Assembly (NCBI GenBank): GCA_003599865.1
Contig: QZKS01000047.1
Location: forward strand, 62,001-126,000
Direction of reading: 5' to 3'
DNA length: 64,000 nucleotides
From: Desulfobacteraceae bacterium
Lineage (GTDB): Bacteria; Desulfobacterota; Desulfobacteria; Desulfobacterales; SURF-7
Shown: in pieces, positions 1 to 8,648 of the stretch
Layout: each line of letters begins with the position of its first letter
Numbering within the stretch: the first letter of the stretch is position 1
Position numbers and translations under genes: made by a program
Notes under the pieces: model-generated
Told to the model about the DNA's origin: nothing
Database searches by the model: none
Seen by the model: the letters and a program-made list of their open reading frames with translations, nothing else

Positions 1-2
1 TT

Positions 3-755
3 CGGAAGGATGAAGACGCCGAATCGCTCAAACGGGAAGCATCCAAAAATCTGGTTCCTCTCATGATCGATATGAATGACACCGATTCAATGGAAAACGC
101 CTTTAAACAGGTTTCCGCATTTGCCGGTTCGGAAGGGCTGGCTGGTTTAGTGAACAATGCCGCCATTCCCATGGGCGGCCCCCTGGAATTTTTTAATCCG
201 GATCAGCTTCAAAAAGGACTGGAAGTAAATCTGCTGGGCCACATCCGGATGATCCAACTGTTTCTGCCTCTCATCAGAAAAAAGAAAGGACGCATTATCA
301 ATATCGGCTCCATCGGCGGTATATTCCCGGCACCTTTCACTGCGCCTTACAGCGCCTCAAAAGCAGCCATGCACGCCCTTACCCATGCTCTTCGCAGGGA
401 GCTGTTGCCGGAAGGGATTCATGTTGTCCTGATCATTCCCGGCAATATCAAAACGTCAATCTGGAAAAAGGTACAGGACAGCACCAAGCCGGCGTCCCAT
501 GCAGTGGAAGCCCTTTATGGAAGCGCCCTTGAATCCATGGAAAAATTAACCAAAAAAATGAGCTCTCAAGGGATTCCGCCGGAAAGCGTAGCAAAGGTGG
601 TGGAAAAAGCATTGACCCTGAAGCGCCCGAAACCAACATATATTGTCGGGACTGATGCAAAGCTGCAGAACATTGCGGCTGTTGTTCTCCCCAATCGCTG
701 GATTGATCGTCTGTTTTTGTTCGCATTGGGAATCCGATCATCCGCCCGAAAGTAG
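3..755 (+). CDS. Short-chain dehydrogenase/reductase, 5' end outside window
   Basis: This is the C-terminal part of an SDR-family NAD(P)-dependent oxidoreductase. The reading frame is open from base 3, so the N-terminal glycine-rich nucleotide-binding loop lies upstream of the window; the ATG at 63 is internal. The visible part has the NNA motif after strand beta-4 (NNAAIPMGG), a conserved Ser region (IGSIGG) and the catalytic YSASK (YxxxK) followed by the usual alanine-rich helix. After it comes a PG-N-T segment (IIPGNIKTSIW) that shapes the cofactor/substrate pocket. The substrate cannot be told from sequence. The next gene, a START-domain protein, lies 120 bp downstream in the same direction, so lipid or sterol-like substrates are possible, but this is inference only. 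Confidence 0.9.
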   Translation, partial: RKDEDAESLKREASKNLVPLMIDMNDTDSMENAFKQVSAFAGSEGLAGLVNNAAIPMGGPLEFFNPDQLQKGLEVNLLGHIRMIQLFLPLIRKKKGRIINIGSIGGIFPAPFTAPYSASKAAMHALTHALRRELLPEGIHVVLIIPGNIKTSIWKKVQDSTKPASHAVEALYGSALESMEKLTKKMSSQGIPPESVAKVVEKALTLKRPKPTYIVGTDAKLQNIAAVVLPNRWIDRLFLFALGIRSSARK

Positions 756-875
756 TTATCATTATACTTTCATGCGCAGGAATAGGAAGTTGCTTTTCTG
801 GCCCATACCTATAGCAAGGCCGGTTTCACTTCCAAAGGACGCTTCTATCAGCAGGGAATCATTGAACAGGAAAAA

Positions 876-1577
876 ATGAATTACCGTCAGAAAGTTTTCA
901 TCGCATTTGTCTTTATGGGTGTGTTTTCTTCAATGGCATGGCCTGAAGAATGGAAGAAAATCGGTGAATCGGATGGCATCACCGGATACACCATGATCAC
1001 GAGCGAAAGCGGACCTCAAGCGGTCAAAGCGGCAGGAATGGTGGATGCACCCGTGGCCGTTATCGAGGCGGTCCTCCGTGACGTACCGGCTTTAACCGAG
1101 TTCATTCTCGATTGCAAAGAATCCTCTTTTGTCAATGCCCCGGAATTTACAAATAAGGCTGACAGTTACCATACCTATATGGTCACCGCCATGCCGTTTC
1201 CGCTGAATGACCGCGATGCGGTCAACCGGACCGACTATACCATCGACCGGGCAACCGGCACGGTCTACGTCGATATCAACGGGATCAAGACCGATTATAA
1301 GCGGAGCCGGGATATGATCAGGATGCCCATGATCAAAGTCGATTATATTCTGACGCCCAGGGGCCCCGATCAGACCGAAGTGGTCTTTACGACCGTAGCG
1401 GATCCTGACGGGGCCATTCCAAACTTCATCGCCGACATGTTCACCAAAAACCTGGGTATCAAGACCATCGAAGGTTTGCGCACCATGGCGGGAAAAGACA
1501 AATACAAGGGCTGCAGGACCGTCATGACCAAAACACCACATGAACCCTTGCCGGAAAAACAATGTTTTTCAAAATAA
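876..1577 (+). CDS. Secreted START-domain (lipid-binding) protein
   Basis: The 233-residue protein begins with a hydrophobic signal peptide (about residues 1-23, ending near AWPEEW). The rest matches the START fold used to bind lipids or polyketides in a deep cavity. Recognisable family features are the opening EEWKKIGESDGI, the TMPFPLNDRDAV-type turn (here MPFPLNDRD) and the C-terminal helix that closes the cavity (IPNFIADMFTKNLGIKTIEGLR). Bacterial proteins of this kind are usually periplasmic and of unknown ligand. An AGGA stretch lies about 8 bases before the ATG. It follows the SDR gene by 120 bp and may be co-transcribed with it. The assignment to START is good; the function is not known. 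Confidence 0.85.
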   Translation: MNYRQKVFIAFVFMGVFSSMAWPEEWKKIGESDGITGYTMITSESGPQAVKAAGMVDAPVAVIEAVLRDVPALTEFILDCKESSFVNAPEFTNKADSYHTYMVTAMPFPLNDRDAVNRTDYTIDRATGTVYVDINGIKTDYKRSRDMIRMPMIKVDYILTPRGPDQTEVVFTTVADPDGAIPNFIADMFTKNLGIKTIEGLRTMAGKDKYKGCRTVMTKTPHEPLPEKQCFSK

Positions 1578-1626
1578 AGGGGCGGCAACCCGTTTCCCGT
1601 TACCGGGAACCGCTTCCCCTTTTTTT
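1577..1626. terminator. Bidirectional terminator between convergent genes
   Basis: A GC-rich stem-loop begins directly after the START-gene stop codon (AAGGGGCGG, 1577-1585) and pairs with CCGCTTCCCCTT; it is followed by a run of T. It extends into the last codons of the convergent FliG-like gene, so one hairpin can serve both transcripts. Confidence 0.65.
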
Positions 1627-2304
1627 ATTCATCAGGGCCTTCATAACCGCATTTTGCGCCTCATCAATCTGATCAACTGTCAGTGACTCAATATTTTGCA
1701 GATCATCTGAAACCATTTCCCGAATCCGCCGGGGCATGTTTTCCATAATCTTGGTTTTGATGGCCTCATCCGCCTCTTTTACAGCGATTGCGATTTTTCG
1801 TGTATCCACGTCCTGAATTCGATCCCTCAAGTCTTCGTCGGGAAACGACAGAATATCTTCAAAAAAACAGATCTCATGTTTTTCCTTGTATTCAATTATT
1901 TTTTTCCGGATCTGACCGAAAGCCGTCTTTTTTTTGTCCCTGATTAAATCCAAAACGGCAATCCGCTGGGAACTTTGAAAATGGCAGATCAATTCCGCAA
2001 GTCTTTCATTGATATCAATGGAATCATAATGGGTTGCCAGAACCTTCAGGATTTCCTTTTCAACCTTCTCGAGAACCTGATGCTGAATAGTTTCTTCCGC
2101 GCTTTCCAGATCAATCAGGCATTGCACCATCCGATCTCTCTTTTTTTGCGAAAGCATCCGGATCATGTCAAGGGAGTCCCTTGACTCCAGATTCATCAAG
2201 ACCACAGCGCCGCCGGCATCGGACATCTGCTCCAGAAGAAGTAACAATTTTTTTGCCGGAATATCCCGAATGGCCAGGTATGTCGTCAAGTTAAGCTTTT
2301 TCAT
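1600..2304 (-). CDS. Stand-alone FliG-like protein
   Basis: A 234-residue, highly charged, all-helical protein. Its second half (about residues 130-225) follows the FliG middle/C-terminal pattern closely: CFFEDILSFPDEDLRD, then VDTRKIAIAVKEADE, then IMENMPRRIREMVSDDL and IDEAQNAVMKAL. In FliG these segments form ARM-like helical repeats of the flagellar switch. No other flagellar gene is present in the window, and the N-terminal half is only loosely FliG-like. It could be a stray motor paralogue or a repurposed scaffold. AAAGGGA precedes the ATG. It is 101 bp downstream of the LOG-domain gene on the same strand and may share its transcript. Confidence 0.7.
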   Translation of the reverse strand: MKKLNLTTYLAIRDIPAKKLLLLLEQMSDAGGAVVLMNLESRDSLDMIRMLSQKKRDRMVQCLIDLESAEETIQHQVLEKVEKEILKVLATHYDSIDINERLAELICHFQSSQRIAVLDLIRDKKKTAFGQIRKKIIEYKEKHEICFFEDILSFPDEDLRDRIQDVDTRKIAIAVKEADEAIKTKIMENMPRRIREMVSDDLQNIESLTVDQIDEAQNAVMKALMNKKRGSGSR

Positions 2305-2405
2305 AATTTCCCTTTATGATGTGTATGGAAAAAAACGACCCATTGAGCGACATCACCGAAGATGGAAAATAGTTGCATACCAAGGACCCAACAGAGCGAT
2401 CTTTG

Positions 2406-4385
2406 CTAAAACAGCTGAAGCCTTTTCCGATAGATCTCCACAACCGTTTGAGGATTATCCGTTATGATGATGTTATCCTCAATCCATGACGGTGCCCTTC
2501 CTCTTTGTACCATTGTTTTGATCTGATGTTCGATTCCTTTCCAGAAATCCAATCCGCCTTCCGTGTCAAAAAGAATGATGGGAACCGGCTCCATAATGGA
2601 CAGTTTCATATTGCAGAGTGTGATTCCCAGCTCCTCCAGGGAACCGAGTCCCCCGATGTTGAATATGGGGAAGGAGGTTACCTCAAACCATTTCTGGCGG
2701 CTGTGACGGCAGGTTGCCTGAAAAACCTGGCAAAAATCGACATCGGTTGTCATGGATTGATCGGTGATATCCAGAAAATTGGCTCCGGATAGAATTCCCC
2801 GGCTCCGGGCCTGCCTGTTGGCCTCTCCCATCACTCCACTTCCGCCGCCGGTCACGATTCCGATATTTTTCCCCCAGAATCCGATCAAGGCATCCATCAG
2901 GTCACCTAACCGTTTCACGCCGTTTGGTGACAATTCCAGCGTCGACCCATAAAATGCAAAAAACATGGATTTATGGAAATCGGCCAGCCTTTCGGGAACC
3001 ACAAAATATCCCATGTTGTCTCTCATGGTATGAACCATGATGCGGTTGTTCAATCCGCACACCCAGTAGATCGTAATCCCGAACTTGTCATATTCCTGCA
3101 ACCGATGATGATCCTTCTGGGAAAGAAACGGCCCGTGCTCACATGACGGATGATAAAAATAAATGGTATTGATTTTTCCATCACAGGCCAGATTGACAAT
3201 ATCCCGGTGCTCCATCATGTTGGGAAAGTATTTCAAAACCAGCGTGACCGGCTTGTCCATCCGGGCAGGGTTGAATTTTGATGTCGCATATACATGCTTG
3301 CACGGGCTTTTGAATGAAAAATCGCGACGTGCGGATGTGCATTCGGCTTTGGAAACCTTGCATGGTTTTTCCGGACCATTGGAAAATATCCGGGCACTTT
3401 CAAGATCATTGCTGCCCGCCGGAAGAATCGCAACAGGCTTGCTCAGGTAGTGACATTGGGAAGACGTTACACCCGAAAGCCGGGTCTCGAAATTTCTCAT
3501 ATCCTGATAGGAAAAGAAAAGAGACGACCCTTTTACACTTTTTCGGCGTTCCTTGTCTCCATGTTTGGATTTTCCATAAACACGTGCCGATATCAGAGGA
3601 TTGACAATCGGCTGACGGCTTCCGTTCACAATCTCAAGATATATTCGAATGCCGCGCGTCTTGATCGGATCCAGAACCGTTGCCGGCAAATTTCTTCCCA
3701 GTGAGTACCCGCTTTGCAGCACCACATAATGTTCATTCAGATACATGGAGCAGGTCGTAATCACTCCTTTTTCCGGCGGAATGGTCACGGCCTTGACAGG
3801 CCGCTGTATCTGATACCGGTTCAGCATTTCCCGGCCGTCTTCGCGCATCAGAATCCTTGCCAGCGACTCCTTGTCAATGCCCTTTTTCAGCTCATAGACC
3901 ACCCGGTGAGGGGCAATCACAATACTTCCGTCGCTTGAAATCGAAGTGGATGCCGGCAATTTGAGTTCCGCCCGTTCAATGGCAATTAAAACCTCTTCCG
4001 CCGTCAGGAGCTCCTGCGGGTCACAAAACACCATCCGGCCGACAGGAAGGCCGACATCAAAGAACTCCCCCAGAATATCCATTCCGGGATAGCCGGTTAT
4101 GACAGGTGAAGCGACCTGCACCAAAGTCAGCACCCCATCCTTGACATTTTTGATGGATGGCTGCTCACATGTAATCTGAAATCCCAGGCGGGCAATCCTG
4201 GATCGCTCACTGAACACAATATGCTCCGGCTGATTCCGAAGCTGCTCAATAAAATTCTGAGAAAGCCCGAACTCGGTTTCAAAGGTGATCTTCCGCCCCT
4301 TTGATTCCGTAATCCTTTTAATGATCCCGTCATCAGATTGAAGGACGCCGCGGTAGGACCTGTTGTCTTTTCCTTCTCTGGTCAT
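2406..4385 (-). CDS. Large protein with C-terminal LOG-family Rossmann domain
   Basis: The 659-residue protein has two parts. The last 170 residues or so form a LOG (lysine-decarboxylase-like) Rossmann domain: AFYGSTLEL, VTGGGSGVMGEANRQA, and a shifted version of the PGGxGTxxE motif that reads IGGLGSLEEL. LOG proteins hydrolyse nucleotide 5'-monophosphate N-glycosidic bonds (cytokinin ribotides in plants, AMP/GMP-type substrates in bacteria). The first 480 residues match no family I recognise; residues 100-250 look like alternating strands and include a tract near residue 120 that might be a PilZ-like or beta-barrel module. The change of Pro-Gly-Gly to Ile-Gly-Gly and of Thr to Ser in the signature may mean an altered or lost phosphoribosyl hydrolase activity. 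Confidence 0.7.
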   Translation of the reverse strand: MTREGKDNRSYRGVLQSDDGIIKRITESKGRKITFETEFGLSQNFIEQLRNQPEHIVFSERSRIARLGFQITCEQPSIKNVKDGVLTLVQVASPVITGYPGMDILGEFFDVGLPVGRMVFCDPQELLTAEEVLIAIERAELKLPASTSISSDGSIVIAPHRVVYELKKGIDKESLARILMREDGREMLNRYQIQRPVKAVTIPPEKGVITTCSMYLNEHYVVLQSGYSLGRNLPATVLDPIKTRGIRIYLEIVNGSRQPIVNPLISARVYGKSKHGDKERRKSVKGSSLFFSYQDMRNFETRLSGVTSSQCHYLSKPVAILPAGSNDLESARIFSNGPEKPCKVSKAECTSARRDFSFKSPCKHVYATSKFNPARMDKPVTLVLKYFPNMMEHRDIVNLACDGKINTIYFYHPSCEHGPFLSQKDHHRLQEYDKFGITIYWVCGLNNRIMVHTMRDNMGYFVVPERLADFHKSMFFAFYGSTLELSPNGVKRLGDLMDALIGFWGKNIGIVTGGGSGVMGEANRQARSRGILSGANFLDITDQSMTTDVDFCQVFQATCRHSRQKWFEVTSFPIFNIGGLGSLEELGITLCNMKLSIMEPVPIILFDTEGGLDFWKGIEHQIKTMVQRGRAPSWIEDNIIITDNPQTVVEIYRKRLQLF

Positions 4386-4990
4386 AATGATTCCTTCCCA
4401 TGATCATCAGGGTATAAAGAGAGATAAGTGTTCGTAGAAAATTTGGTATTATGAACAAATGAGATCCGGATGGTCACACAAAAGACCTCTTTCTGAAAAA
4501 ATCTCTTCTGCCGGAACACCGGCTTTCACTTACTATGCCCAAAAGCGGTAAGAGTGTCAAGGGCTTGGAAATATCTCTTTGGTTTTTATCTTGACTTTTT
4601 CAACCGATCTCATTAAAATCGGAGAAAATTGTGGGGTATGAAGTCTATTCAGCATTTAACGTTCACGTTTTATTCCGGTATGCCGAAAACGCCAGCCAAT
4701 ATTCATCAGGTGTTTGAATCGAAATCAAAGAAAGCTGAAGACTTTCGATAAGATCGTTATTTTCAAAAATCGGGAAAAGAAGGATTTTTCGACTATCCGT
4801 AACAGAAGATCCCACCGATTCAATTAAATCCCCATTGTCTTGATACGAAAATACGAATGTATATTATCATGGTTCAAGCCTGTCTAAAATGCATTCACAT
4901 TCCCCTTATCCGGGGATTCAACACAAATGTTCCATTCGTGGCAACATTTATAACTTATAACCATTATTTGGGAAGGAGGAGGTCAGGGTT
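4386..4990. other. 605-bp intergenic leader region of the cold-shock gene
   Basis: AT-rich and without a convincing gene. It holds a good sigma-70-type promoter (4591-4619) and a 37-codon open frame at 4638-4751 that starts too close to that promoter to be trusted. The rest probably serves as a long 5' leader for the csp gene, as is usual for cspA-type mRNAs. Confidence 0.5.
4591..4619 (+). promoter_or_regulatory. Candidate sigma-70 promoter upstream of csp
   Basis: TTGACT, a 17-bp spacer and TAAAAT make a near-consensus promoter. The start codon of the cold-shock gene is about 365 bp downstream, which would give a long untranslated leader, a known feature of temperature-controlled csp genes. 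Confidence 0.5.
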
Positions 4991-5194
4991 ATGGCAGAAG
5001 GAATCGTAAAATGGTTTAATGACAAAAAAGGTTTTGGTTTTATAGAACAGGATGCCGGAGGCGATGTATTTGTTCATCATTCCTCCATTAATATGAACGG
5101 TTTCAGGACACTGGCCGAAGGAGAAAAGGTGATCTTTGATGTTGAATTCGGCAATAAGGGCCCTGCTGCGAAAAACGTCGTACGCTCGCAATAG
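4991..5194 (+). CDS. Cold-shock protein, CspA family
   Basis: A 67-residue single cold-shock domain. Both RNA-binding motifs are intact: RNP1 as KGFGFIEQ (residues 13-20) and RNP2 as DVFVHHSSI (about residues 26-34), together with the opening G-x-VKWFN. Such proteins bind single-stranded RNA and DNA and melt secondary structure after a temperature drop; some members are constitutive. The ribosome-binding site GGAAGGAGGAGG is unusually strong. The gene is monocistronic: a long AT-rich leader precedes it and a hairpin follows 15 bp after the stop codon. Confidence 0.95.
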   Translation: MAEGIVKWFNDKKGFGFIEQDAGGDVFVHHSSINMNGFRTLAEGEKVIFDVEFGNKGPAAKNVVRSQ

Positions 5195-5208
5195 CGTTCA
5201 TCCCGAAA

Positions 5209-5242
5209 GGCAGGGGTCCCTTTCAAAAAGAAGACCCCTGCC
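5209..5242 (+). terminator. Hairpin after csp
   Basis: GGCAGGGGTC (5209-5218) pairs perfectly with GACCCCTGCC (5233-5242) around a 14-base loop. There is no T tract behind it, so it may act as an mRNA-stabilising hairpin or a weak terminator. Confidence 0.55.
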
Positions 5243-5375
5243 CGGCTTGACACATTGATACAGAAAAAACGCTATTTCCACGGATATGCCCTGCATATCA
5301 GCCGGCCGGTCGATTCACCTCCCTGAGACCCAACTCAGGACCTAAATCAGGGCCCAACTCAGGAATGAACTTTCC

Positions 5376-6938
5376 ATGCTTTTCAGGCGTGCGCCAACAA
5401 ATCTCCATGATTTCCAGTTCCGTATCATTTTTTTATCCATCGTCCTTCTCTGTGCCGTCCTGATTTCGTGCGGAACCGATGATCCGGGTCCCCCAAAATC
5501 AGGAACAGAACGGCTGGTTGGGCCGGAAGGGGGAATGTTGGAAATTACCGATCCGGACCATTCTTTATTCGGAGCAGCAATCAATGTCCCGGCCAATGCG
5601 CTGACCGAAAACACCCTTCTTTCGATTCAAACATCCAATCATCCCGAGGAGACTCCGCCCGATACCTTTCCTGCCGGAGCAGCCATCAGCTTCCTTCCGG
5701 ACGGAACCCTGTTCAACCAAGCGGTAACCATTTCCCTCCCCTATCAGGACATGGATAACGATGGTTATATTGACGGCACGGCCATCCCGGAAAACCAGGT
5801 AAGTGCCATGGTCTTTAACCGGCAGAGTAATCTGTGGCAGGATATCCGGGTAACCGGCCTGGACACGGAAAAAAATATTCTTCAGATCCGGACAACCCAT
5901 TTCACGGATTATGAAGCCATCCTGTATTTGACGGAAAAATGTGAATCCCTCGACCCACTGATTCAAGCAGGTCCTTTTTACTTTACCCTTTATTTTGATT
6001 TCCGGTCCTCATCGAACATTTACAAAGCTTCCGTATCCGATGTCGGAGCGGATTTGAATGCCGGGAACGCCACTTTGATCGATAACGAATCCGCTGTGAT
6101 CACGGAAGAAAATTTCCAGGATATGTTTGCCCAGGTGGTTGATGCAACCAAATGGGCCTGGACATGGGAAATCGTGACGGAACTGACCGATCTGGTGAAC
6201 AAGGTCGGTCTTGCAGACGAGGAAATCGAGACAACCGTTCGTGCAATATCACCAAAAAATATCGAATTTACATGGAATTTTGATTACCATCAAATGGCCC
6301 CCTATGAAATGCTGGTCGTCAAATTTTATGGCACCACGGATACGGTCTGCACCTTGCTGGACAGGACCCCCATTTCTCCCACGAACCTGACGATTGAACA
6401 GGCAACAGACACCGGCATCCGAATTTCCTGGGATGAGATTGTCAATATCTTTGGAACCATACAGTACAACCTGTATATCAGTGAAGATAACGGCGCCACC
6501 TTCCGTCTGGTCTCCAGAAACAATACCGCCACGGGTATCGCCACCGGTCTTGCCCCCCTGACAAGCTATTCGTTTCAAGTCACAACGGTTTATGATAACG
6601 GGCTGGAATCCGATTTCAGCAGTATCCTGACCGGATCGACCATAGCCGCAAATATCCCCCCGTCATCGCCATCCAACCTGGCCGCATCATCGGTTACGAA
6701 TCAATCCATTGTCCTGACATGGGACAACTCCGTCGATGACGACGGAACGATTTTGAATTATATCGTTTATATCAGCAGCGATGATGAAACCTATTCCATC
6801 TACTCCACCGTGACCAGCAACTCTGCGAATATCACCGGCCTGCCGTCTCAAACCACTTATTTTTTTAAAATTTCCGCTGTGGACAACCAGGGGGAATCAT
6901 CATCGCAAAGTGACGCGATTTCCGTCACAACCCTGTAA
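5376..6938 (+). CDS. Lipoprotein with ZU5-like region and two fibronectin type III domains
   Basis: A 520-residue surface or periplasmic lipoprotein. The N-terminus has a basic stretch, a hydrophobic segment and a lipobox (LISC, Cys near residue 32). Residues 45-180 resemble ZU5-type beta domains (GPEGGMLEI, VPANALTENTLLSI). The C-terminal 190 residues hold two fibronectin type III repeats, starting at PTNLTIEQATDTGIRISW and at PSNLAASSVTNQSIVLTW, each with the YxxYIS core and the L-x-P-x-T-x-Y-x-F strand. Proteins of this make-up usually mediate adhesion or binding at the cell surface. Short direct repeats (CCCAACTCAGGA-like) lie just before the start codon. There is no obvious operon partner. 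The domain reading is solid; the ligand is unknown. Confidence 0.8.
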   Translation: MLFRRAPTNLHDFQFRIIFLSIVLLCAVLISCGTDDPGPPKSGTERLVGPEGGMLEITDPDHSLFGAAINVPANALTENTLLSIQTSNHPEETPPDTFPAGAAISFLPDGTLFNQAVTISLPYQDMDNDGYIDGTAIPENQVSAMVFNRQSNLWQDIRVTGLDTEKNILQIRTTHFTDYEAILYLTEKCESLDPLIQAGPFYFTLYFDFRSSSNIYKASVSDVGADLNAGNATLIDNESAVITEENFQDMFAQVVDATKWAWTWEIVTELTDLVNKVGLADEEIETTVRAISPKNIEFTWNFDYHQMAPYEMLVVKFYGTTDTVCTLLDRTPISPTNLTIEQATDTGIRISWDEIVNIFGTIQYNLYISEDNGATFRLVSRNNTATGIATGLAPLTSYSFQVTTVYDNGLESDFSSILTGSTIAANIPPSSPSNLAASSVTNQSIVLTWDNSVDDDGTILNYIVYISSDDETYSIYSTVTSNSANITGLPSQTTYFFKISAVDNQGESSSQSDAISVTTL

Positions 6939-7068
6939 GGGATCAAAACGAACACAATGCGGCGTAAACCGGATCAGGAACAATTGACATCCCCTTCCCG
7001 GTTATTTATAGTCATCCCATTATCCATGAGCCGTTTTCGCAACCATTATATTAACCAGGGAGATATGC

Positions 7069-8415
7069 ATGTCGGAAACCAGACACCACCCTGCAACATA
7101 CCGTTTGACCAGAAGAGAGTTCCTTCATATCACAGCCTTGTCCGCCGCCGGTTTCGCAGCCGGATGTGCCGTCAATCCGGTAACCGGGAAATCGCAGCTG
7201 ATCTTGGTCTCGGAAGGTAAGGAAATCCAGATGGACCAACAAAGCTCTCCATACCAGCTTTCAGCGGATTTCGGCAAAATTCAGGATTCTTCTCTAAACG
7301 ATTATTTAAACCGCACCGGAAAGGCCATCGCAGCAAAAACCCACCGGCCCGGCATGCCCTATTCATTCCAGGGGGTCAATGCAACATATGTCAATGCATA
7401 TGCGTTTCCCGGGGGTACGATTGCCGCAACTAGGGGCATCCTGCTGAGCCTGGACAATGAGGCCGAACTGGCCGCTCTTTTCGGGCATGAGCTGGGTCAT
7501 GTCAATGCCAGGCATACGGCACAGCAAATGTCAAAATCCATGCTGACACAGGCGGTTGTGGGAGGACTTGCCGTATATGCCGGAACCCGCGATCCGGCAT
7601 ATTCTCAGGTAGCATCCACGCTCGGGATGCTCGGTGCCGGAGCGCTTCTGGCTTCCTACAGCAGGGACAATGAACGGCAGGCCGATTCCCTTGCCTTGGA
7701 ATATATGACCAAATCAGGTTACAATCCGGATGGGTGTACGGGGTTGATGGATATGCTGAGAAGCATGTCCAAGCAAAAGCCCAATGTCCTGGAGCTGATG
7801 TTTTCGACCCATCCCATGAGCGATGAACGGTACCGCGATACCGTAGAGGAAATCGGGGCGAAATATCCGGCCGATCAGAATAAACCGGTCTACCGTGAAC
7901 GATATATGGACCATACGGCCGGATTGCGGAAAATAAAATCCGCCATTGAATCCATGCAGAATGGTGAGCGGCAGATGGCCGGTCAGAAATACGGCGAAGC
8001 TGAAGAATCGTTTACCAGAGCCCTGTCAGCGGCGCCGGATGATTATGCCGGGTTGATGATGATGGCGCAATGTCAGATCATGATGAAAAACGACACCCGC
8101 GCGGAACAATTTGCAGAAAAAGCCGGACATGTCTATCCGCAGGAGCCCGGTTCACATTACCTGAACGGGCTTTCGAAACTGAACCGGAAAAAATTCGATC
8201 AGGCGTATGCTCAATTTGAACAATACGATCAGAAACTGCCCGGAAATCCCAATCTGACCTTTTTTAAAGGGTTTTGTCTGGAAAAAACAGGCCGGGAAAG
8301 AACCGCTGCCGGTCATTACCAGACCTATCTTCAGGCGGTGAATCAGGGAGAAAAAGCACAATATGCCTATCAGAAATTGATAGACTGGGGATACATCAAA
8401 CCGCCGGCCAAATAA
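7069..8415 (+). CDS. Tat-exported M48 metalloprotease with C-terminal TPRs (BepA-like)
   Basis: A 448-residue zinc protease. The N-terminus carries a twin-arginine motif (TRREFL) before a hydrophobic stretch ending in a lipobox-like AAGC, so it may be a Tat-translocated lipoprotein. The catalytic HExxH is HELGH (about residue 141) and the third ligand Glu falls in the NERQADSLALEYM segment. The C-terminal 130 residues are TPR-like helices (YGEAEESFTRALSAAPDDYAG and following). This is the layout of BepA/YfgC, which checks and degrades misassembled outer-membrane proteins such as LptD and BamA. CAGGGAG precedes the ATG. It lies 130 bp after the fibronectin-type lipoprotein. A weak stem followed by T7 (8423-8453) may end the transcript. 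Confidence 0.88.
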   Translation: MSETRHHPATYRLTRREFLHITALSAAGFAAGCAVNPVTGKSQLILVSEGKEIQMDQQSSPYQLSADFGKIQDSSLNDYLNRTGKAIAAKTHRPGMPYSFQGVNATYVNAYAFPGGTIAATRGILLSLDNEAELAALFGHELGHVNARHTAQQMSKSMLTQAVVGGLAVYAGTRDPAYSQVASTLGMLGAGALLASYSRDNERQADSLALEYMTKSGYNPDGCTGLMDMLRSMSKQKPNVLELMFSTHPMSDERYRDTVEEIGAKYPADQNKPVYRERYMDHTAGLRKIKSAIESMQNGERQMAGQKYGEAEESFTRALSAAPDDYAGLMMMAQCQIMMKNDTRAEQFAEKAGHVYPQEPGSHYLNGLSKLNRKKFDQAYAQFEQYDQKLPGNPNLTFFKGFCLEKTGRERTAAGHYQTYLQAVNQGEKAQYAYQKLIDWGYIKPPAK

Positions 8416-8648
8416 ACAGATCCGGAAGGCAAATTTTCCGATGGCATTTTTTTACCAATTCTGTTATTAAATGAACATGAATATCCGGTCATGCTATCGG
8501 AACAGACAGCGTCAATCATATTACCCCACAGAAAAAAAGTAATTTTACATTTTACCGGTTTAACCGTTGCAGACTGAACAAATCGCAATCACGATAATTT
8601 CCGTTACAGTGCATGAATACAGGAAAAGCAGTTTACACAGGAGGAAAT

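Noticed and set aside
1600-2304. Part of a flagellar operon
   Set aside because: No other flagellar gene lies in the window and the N-terminal half departs from FliG.
4638-4751. 37-codon open frame in the csp leader
   Set aside because: It begins only 18 bases after the -10 box and has no usual ribosome site; no family was recognised.
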